Assembly: GCF_000513275.1 (NCBI RefSeq)
Contig: NZ_CBVJ010000095.1
Span: 62,001 to 126,000 of the forward strand
Reading direction: 5' to 3'
Length of the DNA stretch: 64,000 nt
DNA from: Paenibacillus gorillae
GTDB taxonomy: Bacteria; Bacillota; Bacilli; Paenibacillales; Paenibacillaceae
The notes under the pieces are model-generated. The model was not told where the DNA came from, did no database searches, and saw nothing but the letters and a program-made list of their open reading frames with translations. This document shows positions 8,124-16,422 of this stretch, piece after piece; the stretch's first letter is position 1; every line of letters starts with the position of its first letter. The position numbers and the translations under genes are program-made.

Positions 8124-9774
8124 TTAGGGATAAGATTGCAGCAGCTCCTGAATTTGACGCTCCAGCAATTCGCTTTGTTGGATTGCCACATCAAGCGGCA
8201 ACGCCTCCGCCTTGTTCTCATTCGTATGTCCGACATGCTCTTTCCACGCCGCGCTTAACAAGCGATGGCGTTCATAGACCAATGGATAAATCGGCCATGC
8301 GTCCGCCCCCTGCTCCACCTTTTGCTGGAACAACTGTTTAAGGAGCTCCTGTGCAATGACCCAGTGGCCGCCGGCATCGGGATGAATGCCGTCTCCGTAG
8401 AGGTAGTCGGAATTGTAGTTTTTTTCGCTCGGCGATGTAATGCAGAAGCGGCTCGCGAATGGCAATAACGGCGTCAACAGCCGCTTCGAGTCCAAGCACC
8501 CATTCGGCGTAACGCTCCAATACATCGTCATAGCGGGTAAAAGGTGTCAGGTAGCTGTACTTCTCTTCCCCTTCGGGAAGCAGAGTCGCGCCGCTTAGTG
8601 ATGGGGCATCGAAAGGCGGCGGTGTCATCACGATAACCTTGGAGCCCGTCGCTCTTACAGCCTCGATCAGTCGATCCATACCGTCCCGATAGGCTGCAAA
8701 CCGTTCCTCTGAAAACGGGTAATAAATGCCGTCGTTCATGCCGTAGCAAATCACTGTCCAATCCGGACGGCTTTCGCTCAGCGCCCTTTCCAGCCGCTCA
8801 TGAATGCACGGCCGCGGGAATGGATGATCCGGTTCACTCAGGCCAGATGCCGTCTCGCTGCTGACGCCCAAATTAATGAACGTATACGGCTGCTCTGCAA
8901 AATGCTGTCTGAAAAAAGCGTCCAAATAAGAAATATAGGTGCCATCGTCAGTAATGCTATCCCCTAGAAATACGATTCTCTTCGCTGCATTTGCACTCAT
9001 GATGTCCCACTCTGCTCCTATCGATTCAGTCTCGGACTCGCTGTAAAAAACTCGTTGAATGAATTCGGCAACAGGAGTTGGGTCGTCCAGTGAATGCGGA
9101 TGATGCGCCACGCCCGGCTTCACAATGACCTCGATCTCCCCGCCGTTTGCTGCAAAACGCTCGGCGAATGGATGCCCATTATCCAAAAACGGCACATCCT
9201 CATCGGCATCGCCTACTACGAGAATTACCGGTATTTGAAGAGCCGCTAGCTCGGCTACACGGTCGAGCGGACTTTCCCGGAATTGTGCAAACTGCTCCTC
9301 GGTGAGCCGGTAGGTTTGCAAGCACTCCTCCCACTCTTTTTTATACTGATCCGCTTTCCCGTTGCCGCCAGGCCAGCTGCGCAAATCCAGCACCGGCGCG
9401 TCCAGATACAGCGAGGATACAGACTCTGGATATTTCAAAGCGTAATTTACTGCGTACAGACCACCCCGGCTGAAGCCGAAAATGGACGGTTTTTCCGCTA
9501 AGCCAAACGTTGAGCAGACATGCAGGTGGAACGGATGCATCAGCTCAATTGCCTCCGGCGAGCCATACATATCGCTGACATTGCAGTAAGCCAAATGCCA
9601 GCCTTGCTCCAGCAGCGCCATATCGACTTGGCTGAACGCATCGAAAAACTCAGCGCGCCACACCCAAGGATTTCCCGGAGCCGCCTCTTTAGGACTAACA
9701 ACTAACGCTTCCCGCCCGTTGACGGTAAAATCGTAACGCTCATATCCCTTCCAAATCCCTTTAACAGCAGACAT
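8124..9774 (-). pseudogene. Alpha/beta hydrolase-SGNH esterase fusion with apparent one-base frameshift
   Basis: The N-terminal ~270 residues form an alpha/beta hydrolase (nucleophile elbow FGFSRGG; VVGDADEDVPF with the acid; GVAHHPHS with the histidine). The remainder is an SGNH/GDSL hydrolase: block I VFLGDSITDDG, block III YGMNDG, and block V DGIHPDAGGHW. Block V is in a different frame from the rest. Removing one base from the seven-T run at 8419-8425 joins both frames into a 549-residue protein. The start is ATG 9774, preceded by GGGGAG; longer upstream readings lack a ribosome site. The two catalytic domains suggest deacylation of sugars or polysaccharide esters beside araDBA. It may be intact if the run is miscalled. 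Confidence 0.75.
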
Positions 9775-10368
9775 GTAAAATCTCCCCTTATCGTTTGTAC
9801 TCTCAAGCGCTAGCCCCATCTCGCAGACCATGTAAACGCTTCATACTCTTTTATCAATTCTTTGTTTGTGTGGACTCTCCTTCTTTTGCTCTTGCGATTA
9901 TTTTCGCTCGATGCGTACCAGACACCGGGATCGCTGCGCGTTTTGGTCCATGGTGCCGTTCTTGATTCCATTGTCTCATCGCTAGCCCGATGATTAATGG
10001 ATAGAATCTGCAAAAAGTCACCCTGGACTCAAAACGCTCCGCTCTCCCCACATTCGCAAAACGCCAAACTAACTACATTTCTAGAGCTTTAACCACTAAG
10101 TCGGAGTAACGCTGGCGTTCAAAGGCTCGTTCGCTGCGCGTTTTGGTCCATGTTGCCATTCTTGATTCCATTGTCTCATCGCTAACCCGATGATTAATGG
10201 ATAGAATCTGCAAAAAGTCCCCATGGACTCAAAACGCTCCGCTCTCCCCACATTCGCAAAACGCCAAACTAATTACAGTTACAGACCTTTAGCCTCCCAC
10301 TCTCTAATAACGAGTTGTAACTTGTTCAATAGCGAAGATGGTTCGTTGTAGAGAGTCACTAGGTTAGT
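9775..10368. repeat. 146-bp direct repeat, two copies exactly 200 bp apart
   Basis: 9931-10076 recurs at 10131-10276 with few differences. Within each copy, GCGTTTTGGTCCATG near the left end is mirrored by CATGGACTCAAAACGC about 85 bases later, so each copy holds a ~100-bp segment bounded by near-perfect inverted ends. No transposase is present. This fits a small non-coding mobile or expanded element. Short open frames across it have no ribosome site. Nothing else is recognisable between 9775 and 10368. Confidence 0.7.
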
Positions 10369-10556
10369 CAAAATGTAAAAGTGCAGGTTGGAAGTCGATT
10401 TTTCGATGATTTATGGCTTCAAAATGCAAAGTGCATTTTGTTCTGATCAAAACGGGCCAAAAGAGCCAAATTCGATGATTTCAAATGCACTTTTGCATTT
10501 TGAAGACTGTTACAGGGCTTTTGAGGCATTTTAAAATGTACTTTTACATTTTGTTC
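10369..10556. repeat. Copy B of the ~190-bp element with four AAAATGCAAAAGTGCA boxes
   Basis: Boxes start near 10369, 10419, 10481 and 10532, offsets of 0, 50, 112 and 163, against 0, 50, 113 and 165 in the copy at 2389. Orientation is again two forward then two inverted. The third box, AAATGCA-CTTT-TGCATTT, is a perfect hairpin. Confidence 0.75.
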
Positions 10557-10635
10557 CTGTTAATGTGCTGCTCTCCTCATCAATCTGTGCATTGGGAGGC
10601 GGCTACTAGCTCTCTTACATCAGTGTAAGATAAAA

Positions 10636-10875
10636 TCTTAGTTACTTGGCTCATCCCCATCAGTCTACGCATATATCTTGGTTGGATGGTTCGTCCCCAT
10701 CAGTCTACACACAGCAGTCTTAGTTACTTGGCTCGCACTCATCAGTCCACACATAGAATCTTTGTTAGTTGGTTCGTCCCCACCAGTCTACACATAGAAT
10801 CTTTGTTAGTTGGTTCGTCCCCACCAGTCCACACATAGAATCTTTGTTACTTGGCTCTCCCCAGTAAGTCTGCGT
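10636..10875. repeat. 41-bp minisatellite, about six copies
   Basis: Tandem units beginning TCTTAGTTACTTGG or TCTTTGTTAGTTGG and ending near TACACATAGAA start at 10636, 10676, 10718, 10759, 10800 and 10841. The spacing is 40, 42, 41, 41 and 41 bases. The fourth and fifth units differ by a single base. The last is incomplete. No coding function is apparent. Confidence 0.8.
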
Positions 10876-10951
10876 AGAGGAGCATGGTTCTTCTATTTTG
10901 AGCTTCTGAGGCTTGGGAAGCTCGCAGCACACCTATTTCTAAATAAAACAA

Positions 10952-10976
10952 AGAGCCCGCGAAATCCGCGGGCTCT
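10952..10976 (-). terminator. Terminator of the DUF5107-TPR gene
   Basis: Ten-bp GC-rich stem AGAGCCCGCG with CGCGGGCTCT and a five-base loop, followed on the minus strand by a T-rich stretch. It lies just after the stop at 10989. Confidence 0.85.
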
Positions 10977-10988
10977 CTGGGTCTTGCT

Positions 10989-13900
10989 TTATTCGCACAG
11001 GCCAAGGTGGAGCTTGGCTCCTTGGTGGTTCTGCTCCATAGCCAGCGCCTCGTTCAATTGAACGCGCGCTTCGGCGTGTCGGCCCAGGCCGATTAAGCCG
11101 AGTCCCATCATGTAGCGGCAATGCGTTTCATTGCGCTTGTTCAGGTCATCCTCGAATACGAGGAAGTCCGGAAGCGATACGGCGAAGTAATCGAATTTCA
11201 CATCGTCACGGAGATGCTTTTCGCCGAAATCGATCAGCTTGTTGAAGCGGCGCTTTGCTTCCTTGAGGTCCCCAAGCTGCAGCCACGCCATGCCTTGATA
11301 GAAAATCATATCCGGCGGCTGGTCGTTGTAGTACATCGCGCTGGCTGGCTCCTCCAGTCCTTGCGAAGCGACGCGGAAATGTCTTTCTGCCTGCTCCGGC
11401 TGCTCCAAACCAAGGTAAGCACGTCCGAGATGGTAATGCACGTTGTTCTCCTGCGCACCGTCCAGCTTGCCTTCGCCCAGATTTTCCGGGTAGATAAGCG
11501 CTTCTTGAAGCAGCTCGGCTGCATGAGCATGGCGGCCTTCGGCGATTTCACGCTTCGCCCATTCAACGCGGCTCAGCACGTGCTGTCCGGTCGTTTTGCC
11601 TTCTCCGCCTTCCCAAGGGTGGAACTTCCGCGCAGCCAGCTTGCCGGCTGCCTCCTCGTGACGGCCAAGCGCATTGAACAGCGCAACGTACTCCAAGTAC
11701 AGGTCATCCCGCAGCTCTACGAGATTCAGGTGCTGCTCCAATCCGTTCAAGCGCTCTTGCGGCGCATAGCCGAGCTTTTTATAAAGCTGATCCAGCTCGT
11801 AGAAGACGCGGGCATCCTCTGGGCCGCAAGCAAAAGCCTGCTCCAGCGATTCCAATGCCGACTTGCTGTCTCCAAGTTTATTGAAGTAAGCGAGCGCCAG
11901 GTTACGGTGTACCGTTGGGAACCCGTCATTAAGCTTACGGGAAGCTTCCCACTTCGCAATCGCTTCTCCATGCCGCTTCTTGTCATACAGCAGATTTCCG
12001 AGATAGTAAAGGGCACGCGCGTCTTGCGCGTCAGCCTGAACTGCGCTTTCCAGCACGAGCAGTTCAAACAGGCTGTTCGGGAAGCAATAGTCCGGCTTCG
12101 CAACCTGACCCGCTTTACGGGCAGCAGCCGCTTGCTCCGACTGTCCTGCACGCTCATACAAATACCCCAGCGTATAGTAGACCATCGGGTAAACGTCCGC
12201 TGCCGGCGTTTGGCCAACAAGCATGTTCAGAACATCGACCGCTTCCCCATACAAGCCGCTCTCCGCATAATCGGAAGCGAGGCTCAAATAGTTATGCGGA
12301 TCATTCCGCATCAGACGGCCAAGCTCTGCTATAGCAGCATCTGCTTCCGCAGATAATCCTTGCTCGGCGAGTGCCAGACCTAGCTCGCGGGCAGCGCCAA
12401 AGTCGGCGACATCGATACCCAGTGTCTCTTTCGCATAGGCAACAGCTTCGGTTAAGCGTCCCAGCTTGCGAAGCAGTGCAGCCCGAAGATGGCGAGACTT
12501 GTAGTTGCGCGAGTTGCGGATGAGCGCGCGATCTACCAGCTCAAGCGCCTCTGCAAATGAGCCGTTCGCGCTAGCAATACGGGCCAGATTGAAGTATCCT
12601 GCGTCCTGCCATGCAGCAGACCATACTGCTTTGTAGAAGACGGCGAATGCTTCCTCCGGCCGGTCTTGCAGCTTCAGCGCAAGGCCCAGCTGATACAGCG
12701 CTTCGCTGTCATAAGGGTTCGGGTTACGCCATGTCATAGAAGCTATTGCTTTGCGCAAATGTCCTTCCGCTTCCTTGAACAGCCCTTGGCGGAGCAGCAG
12801 CGTTCCGTAAGCGACGTTGATCCGAATATCCGACGGATCACGCTTCAGACCCTCGAGATAATACGATGCCGGCTCAAAGGTAGCATGACGATATTGCTCC
12901 AGATGCAGACCTGCCAGATACAGCTGCTCATTCGTACGCAGCTCCTGCGGCTCTGGAAGCGGCTGAGCAGCATCCGGAACTTCTTCAATGGATGGCTTAG
13001 CTGGTCTGTAGGAAATAAGCAGCTTGCCGTTTGCGTCCCGAATGGAAACGATCAGATCATGCGGCAAATCGCCCCCGTCGAGTGCAACCACCGATTTGAA
13101 TGTCGATACCGGAGACAGCTCTACCGTCTCACGGAAGTAAGAACGGCGGCTTCCCTTAAGCTCAATGACTGCGCCTGTGAACACCGAAGTCGCGTAAGCG
13201 AGTACCGTTGCTTTTCCCGTTTCCTCGTCGACTTCAAGATTGACTGCCGCATCAATGGATGCGTTCTTAACGACGCCTACATCCTTATACGGCATGAAAT
13301 ATTGCTTGAACGTCTTCTCCTCGTAAGGCTGCAGCCATGTAAAGTCCGGCTGGTTATCGGTGTACATCCCCGTCATGAGCTCAATGTACGGCCCGTCTTC
13401 ATCCGTCAGGTTGCGATCCCAAGCTTGACCGAATTCGCCATTTCCCCAAGTCCATTGCTTTTTACCCGGCGATACGAAATGGTTGGCCACATGAAGCAGA
13501 CCGGCTTGTACGCCATGATCGTAGCCGCCTACGAAATTGTAGTCCGACTTGTACGCCATGTACGAGGTCGGTACCGGAATGTTGCGGTAGCGCGAAATAT
13601 CGACGCCCTCCGAGTAGTCCATTTTATAGTAGGTGCCTGTAGCGATCGGAAAACGGGAAACGTCCCGTTTGCCATGGTCGAATACGGCAGTAACGTCCGG
13701 CGGAAAGACCGATTGCGTATCGTCGTTGACGGCCACAGCCGGGTTCGCCCACCACAGGAAGGTTTGAGGCAAGGTCGTCCGGTTGTACAACTGTGCAGAT
13801 ACTTCCAGATAAGCCTTGCCTGGATACAAAGTAAATCCGGCTGTCACTTTGGTGCCGTACATCCGGTCGATCTCACTCACCCATACTGTCGCACTGCCGT

Positions 13901-14342
13901 CTTCACCCTCGGTCAGCCGGTACTCTACCGGCCCGTAAGTGTTAGGTCTATGATGCTGCGGCCAGTTGAACTCGATGCCCCCGGAAATCCAAGGACCAGC
14001 AAGACCCACAAGCGCAGGCTTGATAACACGGTTATAATAAACGAAATCATAGTCGTTGGTTTTGTCTAGCGCCCGGTAAATCCGGCCGCCGAGCTCCGGC
14101 ATAATTTCGATGCGAACGTATTCATTTTCCAAAATAGCAAGCTTATACGTTTGATCTTTTTTCTCATCCTCGATTTTGTCGACGACGGGATGCGGGTACA
14201 CTTTACCTGTGCTTCCCTGATAGACGCGCTTCTCCAAAAACATCGGGTTGCGGTCCGGAGCGCCGATACCGTATGTCGGAATCGTTACTTCCTCTTCCCA
14301 AATACGAACGGCTGAGCCGGCATTATTTTGCGATGGAGCCAT
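10989..14342 (-). CDS. DUF5107 domain protein with long TPR array
   Basis: A 1117-residue cytosolic protein with no signal peptide. Residues ~1-420 form a galactose-mutarotase-like beta-sandwich (IMPELGGRIYRALDKTNDYDFVYYN; GGIEFNWPQHHRP) of the DUF5107 family. From ~460 to the end there are many tetratricopeptide-like helical pairs (for example FKEAEGHLRKAIASM and GEAIAKWEASRKL). Proteins of this design sit beside glycosidase genes in Firmicutes, and the sandwich may bind or process sugars while the repeats bind partners; the reaction is not established. AAAGGGGGAA precedes the ATG. Its promoter shares a 33-base block with the alpha-galactosidase promoter, so both probably answer to the divergent AraC regulator. 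Confidence 0.85.
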   Translation of the reverse strand: MAPSQNNAGSAVRIWEEEVTIPTYGIGAPDRNPMFLEKRVYQGSTGKVYPHPVVDKIEDEKKDQTYKLAILENEYVRIEIMPELGGRIYRALDKTNDYDFVYYNRVIKPALVGLAGPWISGGIEFNWPQHHRPNTYGPVEYRLTEGEDGSATVWVSEIDRMYGTKVTAGFTLYPGKAYLEVSAQLYNRTTLPQTFLWWANPAVAVNDDTQSVFPPDVTAVFDHGKRDVSRFPIATGTYYKMDYSEGVDISRYRNIPVPTSYMAYKSDYNFVGGYDHGVQAGLLHVANHFVSPGKKQWTWGNGEFGQAWDRNLTDEDGPYIELMTGMYTDNQPDFTWLQPYEEKTFKQYFMPYKDVGVVKNASIDAAVNLEVDEETGKATVLAYATSVFTGAVIELKGSRRSYFRETVELSPVSTFKSVVALDGGDLPHDLIVSIRDANGKLLISYRPAKPSIEEVPDAAQPLPEPQELRTNEQLYLAGLHLEQYRHATFEPASYYLEGLKRDPSDIRINVAYGTLLLRQGLFKEAEGHLRKAIASMTWRNPNPYDSEALYQLGLALKLQDRPEEAFAVFYKAVWSAAWQDAGYFNLARIASANGSFAEALELVDRALIRNSRNYKSRHLRAALLRKLGRLTEAVAYAKETLGIDVADFGAARELGLALAEQGLSAEADAAIAELGRLMRNDPHNYLSLASDYAESGLYGEAVDVLNMLVGQTPAADVYPMVYYTLGYLYERAGQSEQAAAARKAGQVAKPDYCFPNSLFELLVLESAVQADAQDARALYYLGNLLYDKKRHGEAIAKWEASRKLNDGFPTVHRNLALAYFNKLGDSKSALESLEQAFACGPEDARVFYELDQLYKKLGYAPQERLNGLEQHLNLVELRDDLYLEYVALFNALGRHEEAAGKLAARKFHPWEGGEGKTTGQHVLSRVEWAKREIAEGRHAHAAELLQEALIYPENLGEGKLDGAQENNVHYHLGRAYLGLEQPEQAERHFRVASQGLEEPASAMYYNDQPPDMIFYQGMAWLQLGDLKEAKRRFNKLIDFGEKHLRDDVKFDYFAVSLPDFLVFEDDLNKRNETHCRYMMGLGLIGLGRHAEARVQLNEALAMEQNHQGAKLHLGLCE

Positions 14343-14371
14343 TTGTCATTCCCCCTTTGCTGATTACCTTC

Positions 14372-14433
14372 ACTTTATCGCGAAATGAGGATAGTGCCAA
14401 TTGACGGAATTCGGTTTATAATGGACTATATTC
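14372..14433 (-). promoter_or_regulatory. Promoter of the DUF5107-TPR gene with AraC-type activator block
   Basis: On the minus strand TTGGCA (14395-14400) and TAAAGT (14372-14377) are 17 bases apart. Directly upstream, 14401-14433 is a 33-base block identical at 30 positions to 18622-18654, which sits in the same place before the alpha-galactosidase promoter. A shared block abutting a weak -35 is typical of an AraC-type activator site. Confidence 0.65.
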
Positions 14434-14516
14434 TTATTTTCAATAAACTGATTAGTTTATAAATAGAAGAAATTGTTGAAACAGATGAATGATTTTCTGA
14501 AAAAGGTGCGGATGAC

Positions 14517-15405
14517 ATGGATGAGTTGAGAAAGTCTGAAGGGTTCCAGGAGGAGAAGCTGTTCGTGCTTCCCGCCTATCATATCGAGGAGCTGTCCCGC
14601 TATGAGCTGACGCGCGGTCTATTCGTGAGCGACATCGGTTTTTTTCCCCCAGGCCCAATACCATTACCGGGAACGGCCGGAGGGCTGCGACGCCCATATT
14701 TTCATCTATTGCCTGCGTGGAGAGGGCTGGCTTGAACTGAACGGCCGGACGGTGCCGGTGCCTGAGCATCATCTCGCGGTTATTCCCGCAGGTGCCGCTC
14801 ACCGTTACGGCGCATCCGCGACTCATCCTTGGAGCATCTACTGGTTCCATCTAAAAGGTGACCATGTCGCAGACTACATCCAGCTGTACGGTCTCGACTC
14901 CGGCCCCCTGCCGCTACCGGCCGCCCTTTACGCCGAATGGGCCGACAACTTCGCCCGCTGCTTCGAGCTGCTGACGGACAAGCCCTATTCGATGCCCGTT
15001 CAAGTGCATGTCTCGCAATCGATGGGTCAGCTGCTTGGCCGGATTGGACTGGGCTCGGGAGGCACGGCGCGTGACCGGAAGAAGCGGCAGGACCTCGAGC
15101 GCGCCATTCAATACATGAGCGAACGTCTCTCTGACGTCATTACGCTGCCTGAGCTGGCCGCGCACACAGGCTTGTCCAAGCAGCATTTGATCTTCATGTT
15201 CAATCAGGAGACAGGCTTCCCGCCGATTGAATATTTTTTACGGATGAAAATGCAAAAGGCCGGTCAGCTTCTCAGCTTGACCAGCCTTACGGTGAAAGAG
15301 ATCGCCGCATCCGTCGGGGTGTCGGACCCCTACTATTTCTCGCGCTTGTTCAAAAAAAGAATGGGCGCTTCGCCAACGGAATACCGCAGCGCCCCGAAGG
15401 GCTGA
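14517..15405 (+). pseudogene. AraC-family regulator with apparent one-base frameshift
   Basis: The N-terminal part (MDELRKSEGF to GFFP) is in one frame. The cupin-like sugar-binding domain (HIFIYCLRGEGWLELNGR; HLAVIPAGAAHRY) and two AraC helix-turn-helix motifs (TLPELAAHTGLSKQHL; TVKEIAASVGVSDPYYFSR) are in another. Dropping one base from the T7C5 run at 14639-14650 restores one 295-residue protein. AAGGTG lies eight bases before the ATG. It is divergent from the DUF5107-TPR gene and convergent with the aldose epimerase gene, and is the likely activator of the two promoters that share the 33-base block. A weak hairpin overlaps its end at 15410-15427. Confidence 0.8.
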
Positions 15406-15445
15406 CCCTGACCGCCTCAAAGCGGTCGGCCCCCTACCGCTTCCC

Positions 15446-16378
15446 TTACTTCACCTGCAGCTCCAAATACCATTCATACCTGTCGCCAGGCTCCACAACA
15501 GCGACTTCGCCCCGTTCCATAGCAACGGTCAGGTCATCCATCCTTCCCGTTGCCGGCTCAAGCGCGACATGGTAATGCCCGCCATAGCCGCCGCTATTCG
15601 CCCATACCGCCAAATAGGGAACCTTCTCCGGCGGAAAGCTGAGCCTGACCGTTTCTCCCGTTCCAGGATCGAGCAGCTCCGCCCAGCCCTCCGGTACTTT
15701 GCCTTCGAAGTAGTACTTTTCTGCAGAGCGGCTGGACGCCGCCTCCACATTGCTCAAGTCGATTCCGTTCCCGGCAATTGGCCAGTTGCACCGGTCGCCG
15801 AACTCACCCAGCCTTTCATCCGCGGAGTAGGAAACCTCTATCGCATTCATTCCTTCGGGAACGTGAATACGCAATCCCTCGGCAGCTTGAAACAGCGGAT
15901 GCGCCGCCCATAGGAAGGGGAGTGAAGCCTCGCCCCTGTTAGTGACCGCATAATCGATGCGAAGCGTGTCCGGGCCAGCGAACGAATACGTCTTTTCCAG
16001 CGTATATGCAAAATTCCGGCCCTCTACCTTGCAATGAAGGAAGCCATCGTTCTGCTCGGCCTCCCAAGGCAATGACCATACTTCTCCATGATCTGGGATA
16101 GAGCGTCCCTGCCATGGCTCCTCCGCATACGTACACGCATTAATACCGGGGAACATCTCATCCCAGCCGCTCTCGTCCCCGTCACCGAACGGAGAGCCGA
16201 ACCCATTGTTGCCGAGCGGCTTCCCGCTGCTCCACAGCCATTCACGATTCGTAGCCAGATTGCGGAGCGATACCGCCTTGCCGCCAAGGCTTGGGATGAC
16301 GGTAATCGACAGGCGATCACTGCTGCCCGTCCAAGCCTCATACCCTTGTTCCTGAAGCTTGCTCCACTTGCCTGTCAT
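15446..16378 (-). CDS. Aldose 1-epimerase-like protein
   Basis: A 310-residue protein of the aldose 1-epimerase superfamily: N-terminal IPSLGGKAVSLRNLATNREWLW, and AAHPLFQ in the middle giving a conserved histidine. The family interconverts the anomers of free sugars such as galactose; some members act on other carbohydrates. It follows the alpha-galactosidase by 44 bases in the same direction, consistent with converting the released alpha-anomer for further metabolism. GGGAGG lies 11 bases upstream. No signal peptide, so cytosolic. Confidence 0.82.
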   Translation of the reverse strand: MTGKWSKLQEQGYEAWTGSSDRLSITVIPSLGGKAVSLRNLATNREWLWSSGKPLGNNGFGSPFGDGDESGWDEMFPGINACTYAEEPWQGRSIPDHGEVWSLPWEAEQNDGFLHCKVEGRNFAYTLEKTYSFAGPDTLRIDYAVTNRGEASLPFLWAAHPLFQAAEGLRIHVPEGMNAIEVSYSADERLGEFGDRCNWPIAGNGIDLSNVEAASSRSAEKYYFEGKVPEGWAELLDPGTGETVRLSFPPEKVPYLAVWANSGGYGGHYHVALEPATGRMDDLTVAMERGEVAVVEPGDRYEWYLELQVK

Positions 16379-16422
16379 CTCGTTAGCCGCCTCCCTGCAC
16401 CAAGCGCTTCAAATTCAAATCT

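Noticed and set aside
9854-10051. Two overlapping minus-strand frames in the direct repeat
   Set aside because: They lie inside the 146-bp repeat, lack ribosome sites and resemble no protein family.
9931-10276. Insertion sequence
   Set aside because: No transposase or long open frame; only short inverted ends, so it is at most a non-autonomous element.
10621-10875. CRISPR array
   Set aside because: The 41-bp units are contiguous with no unique spacers, so it is a minisatellite.
11121-12356. Long plus-strand frame opposite the DUF5107-TPR gene
   Set aside because: It is antisense to a well-supported coding region and has no ribosome site or domain.
12666-14069. 467-codon plus-strand frame opposite the DUF5107 domain
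   Set aside because: Antisense shadow of a GC-rich gene; composition is Arg/Leu/Gln-rich with no family pattern.
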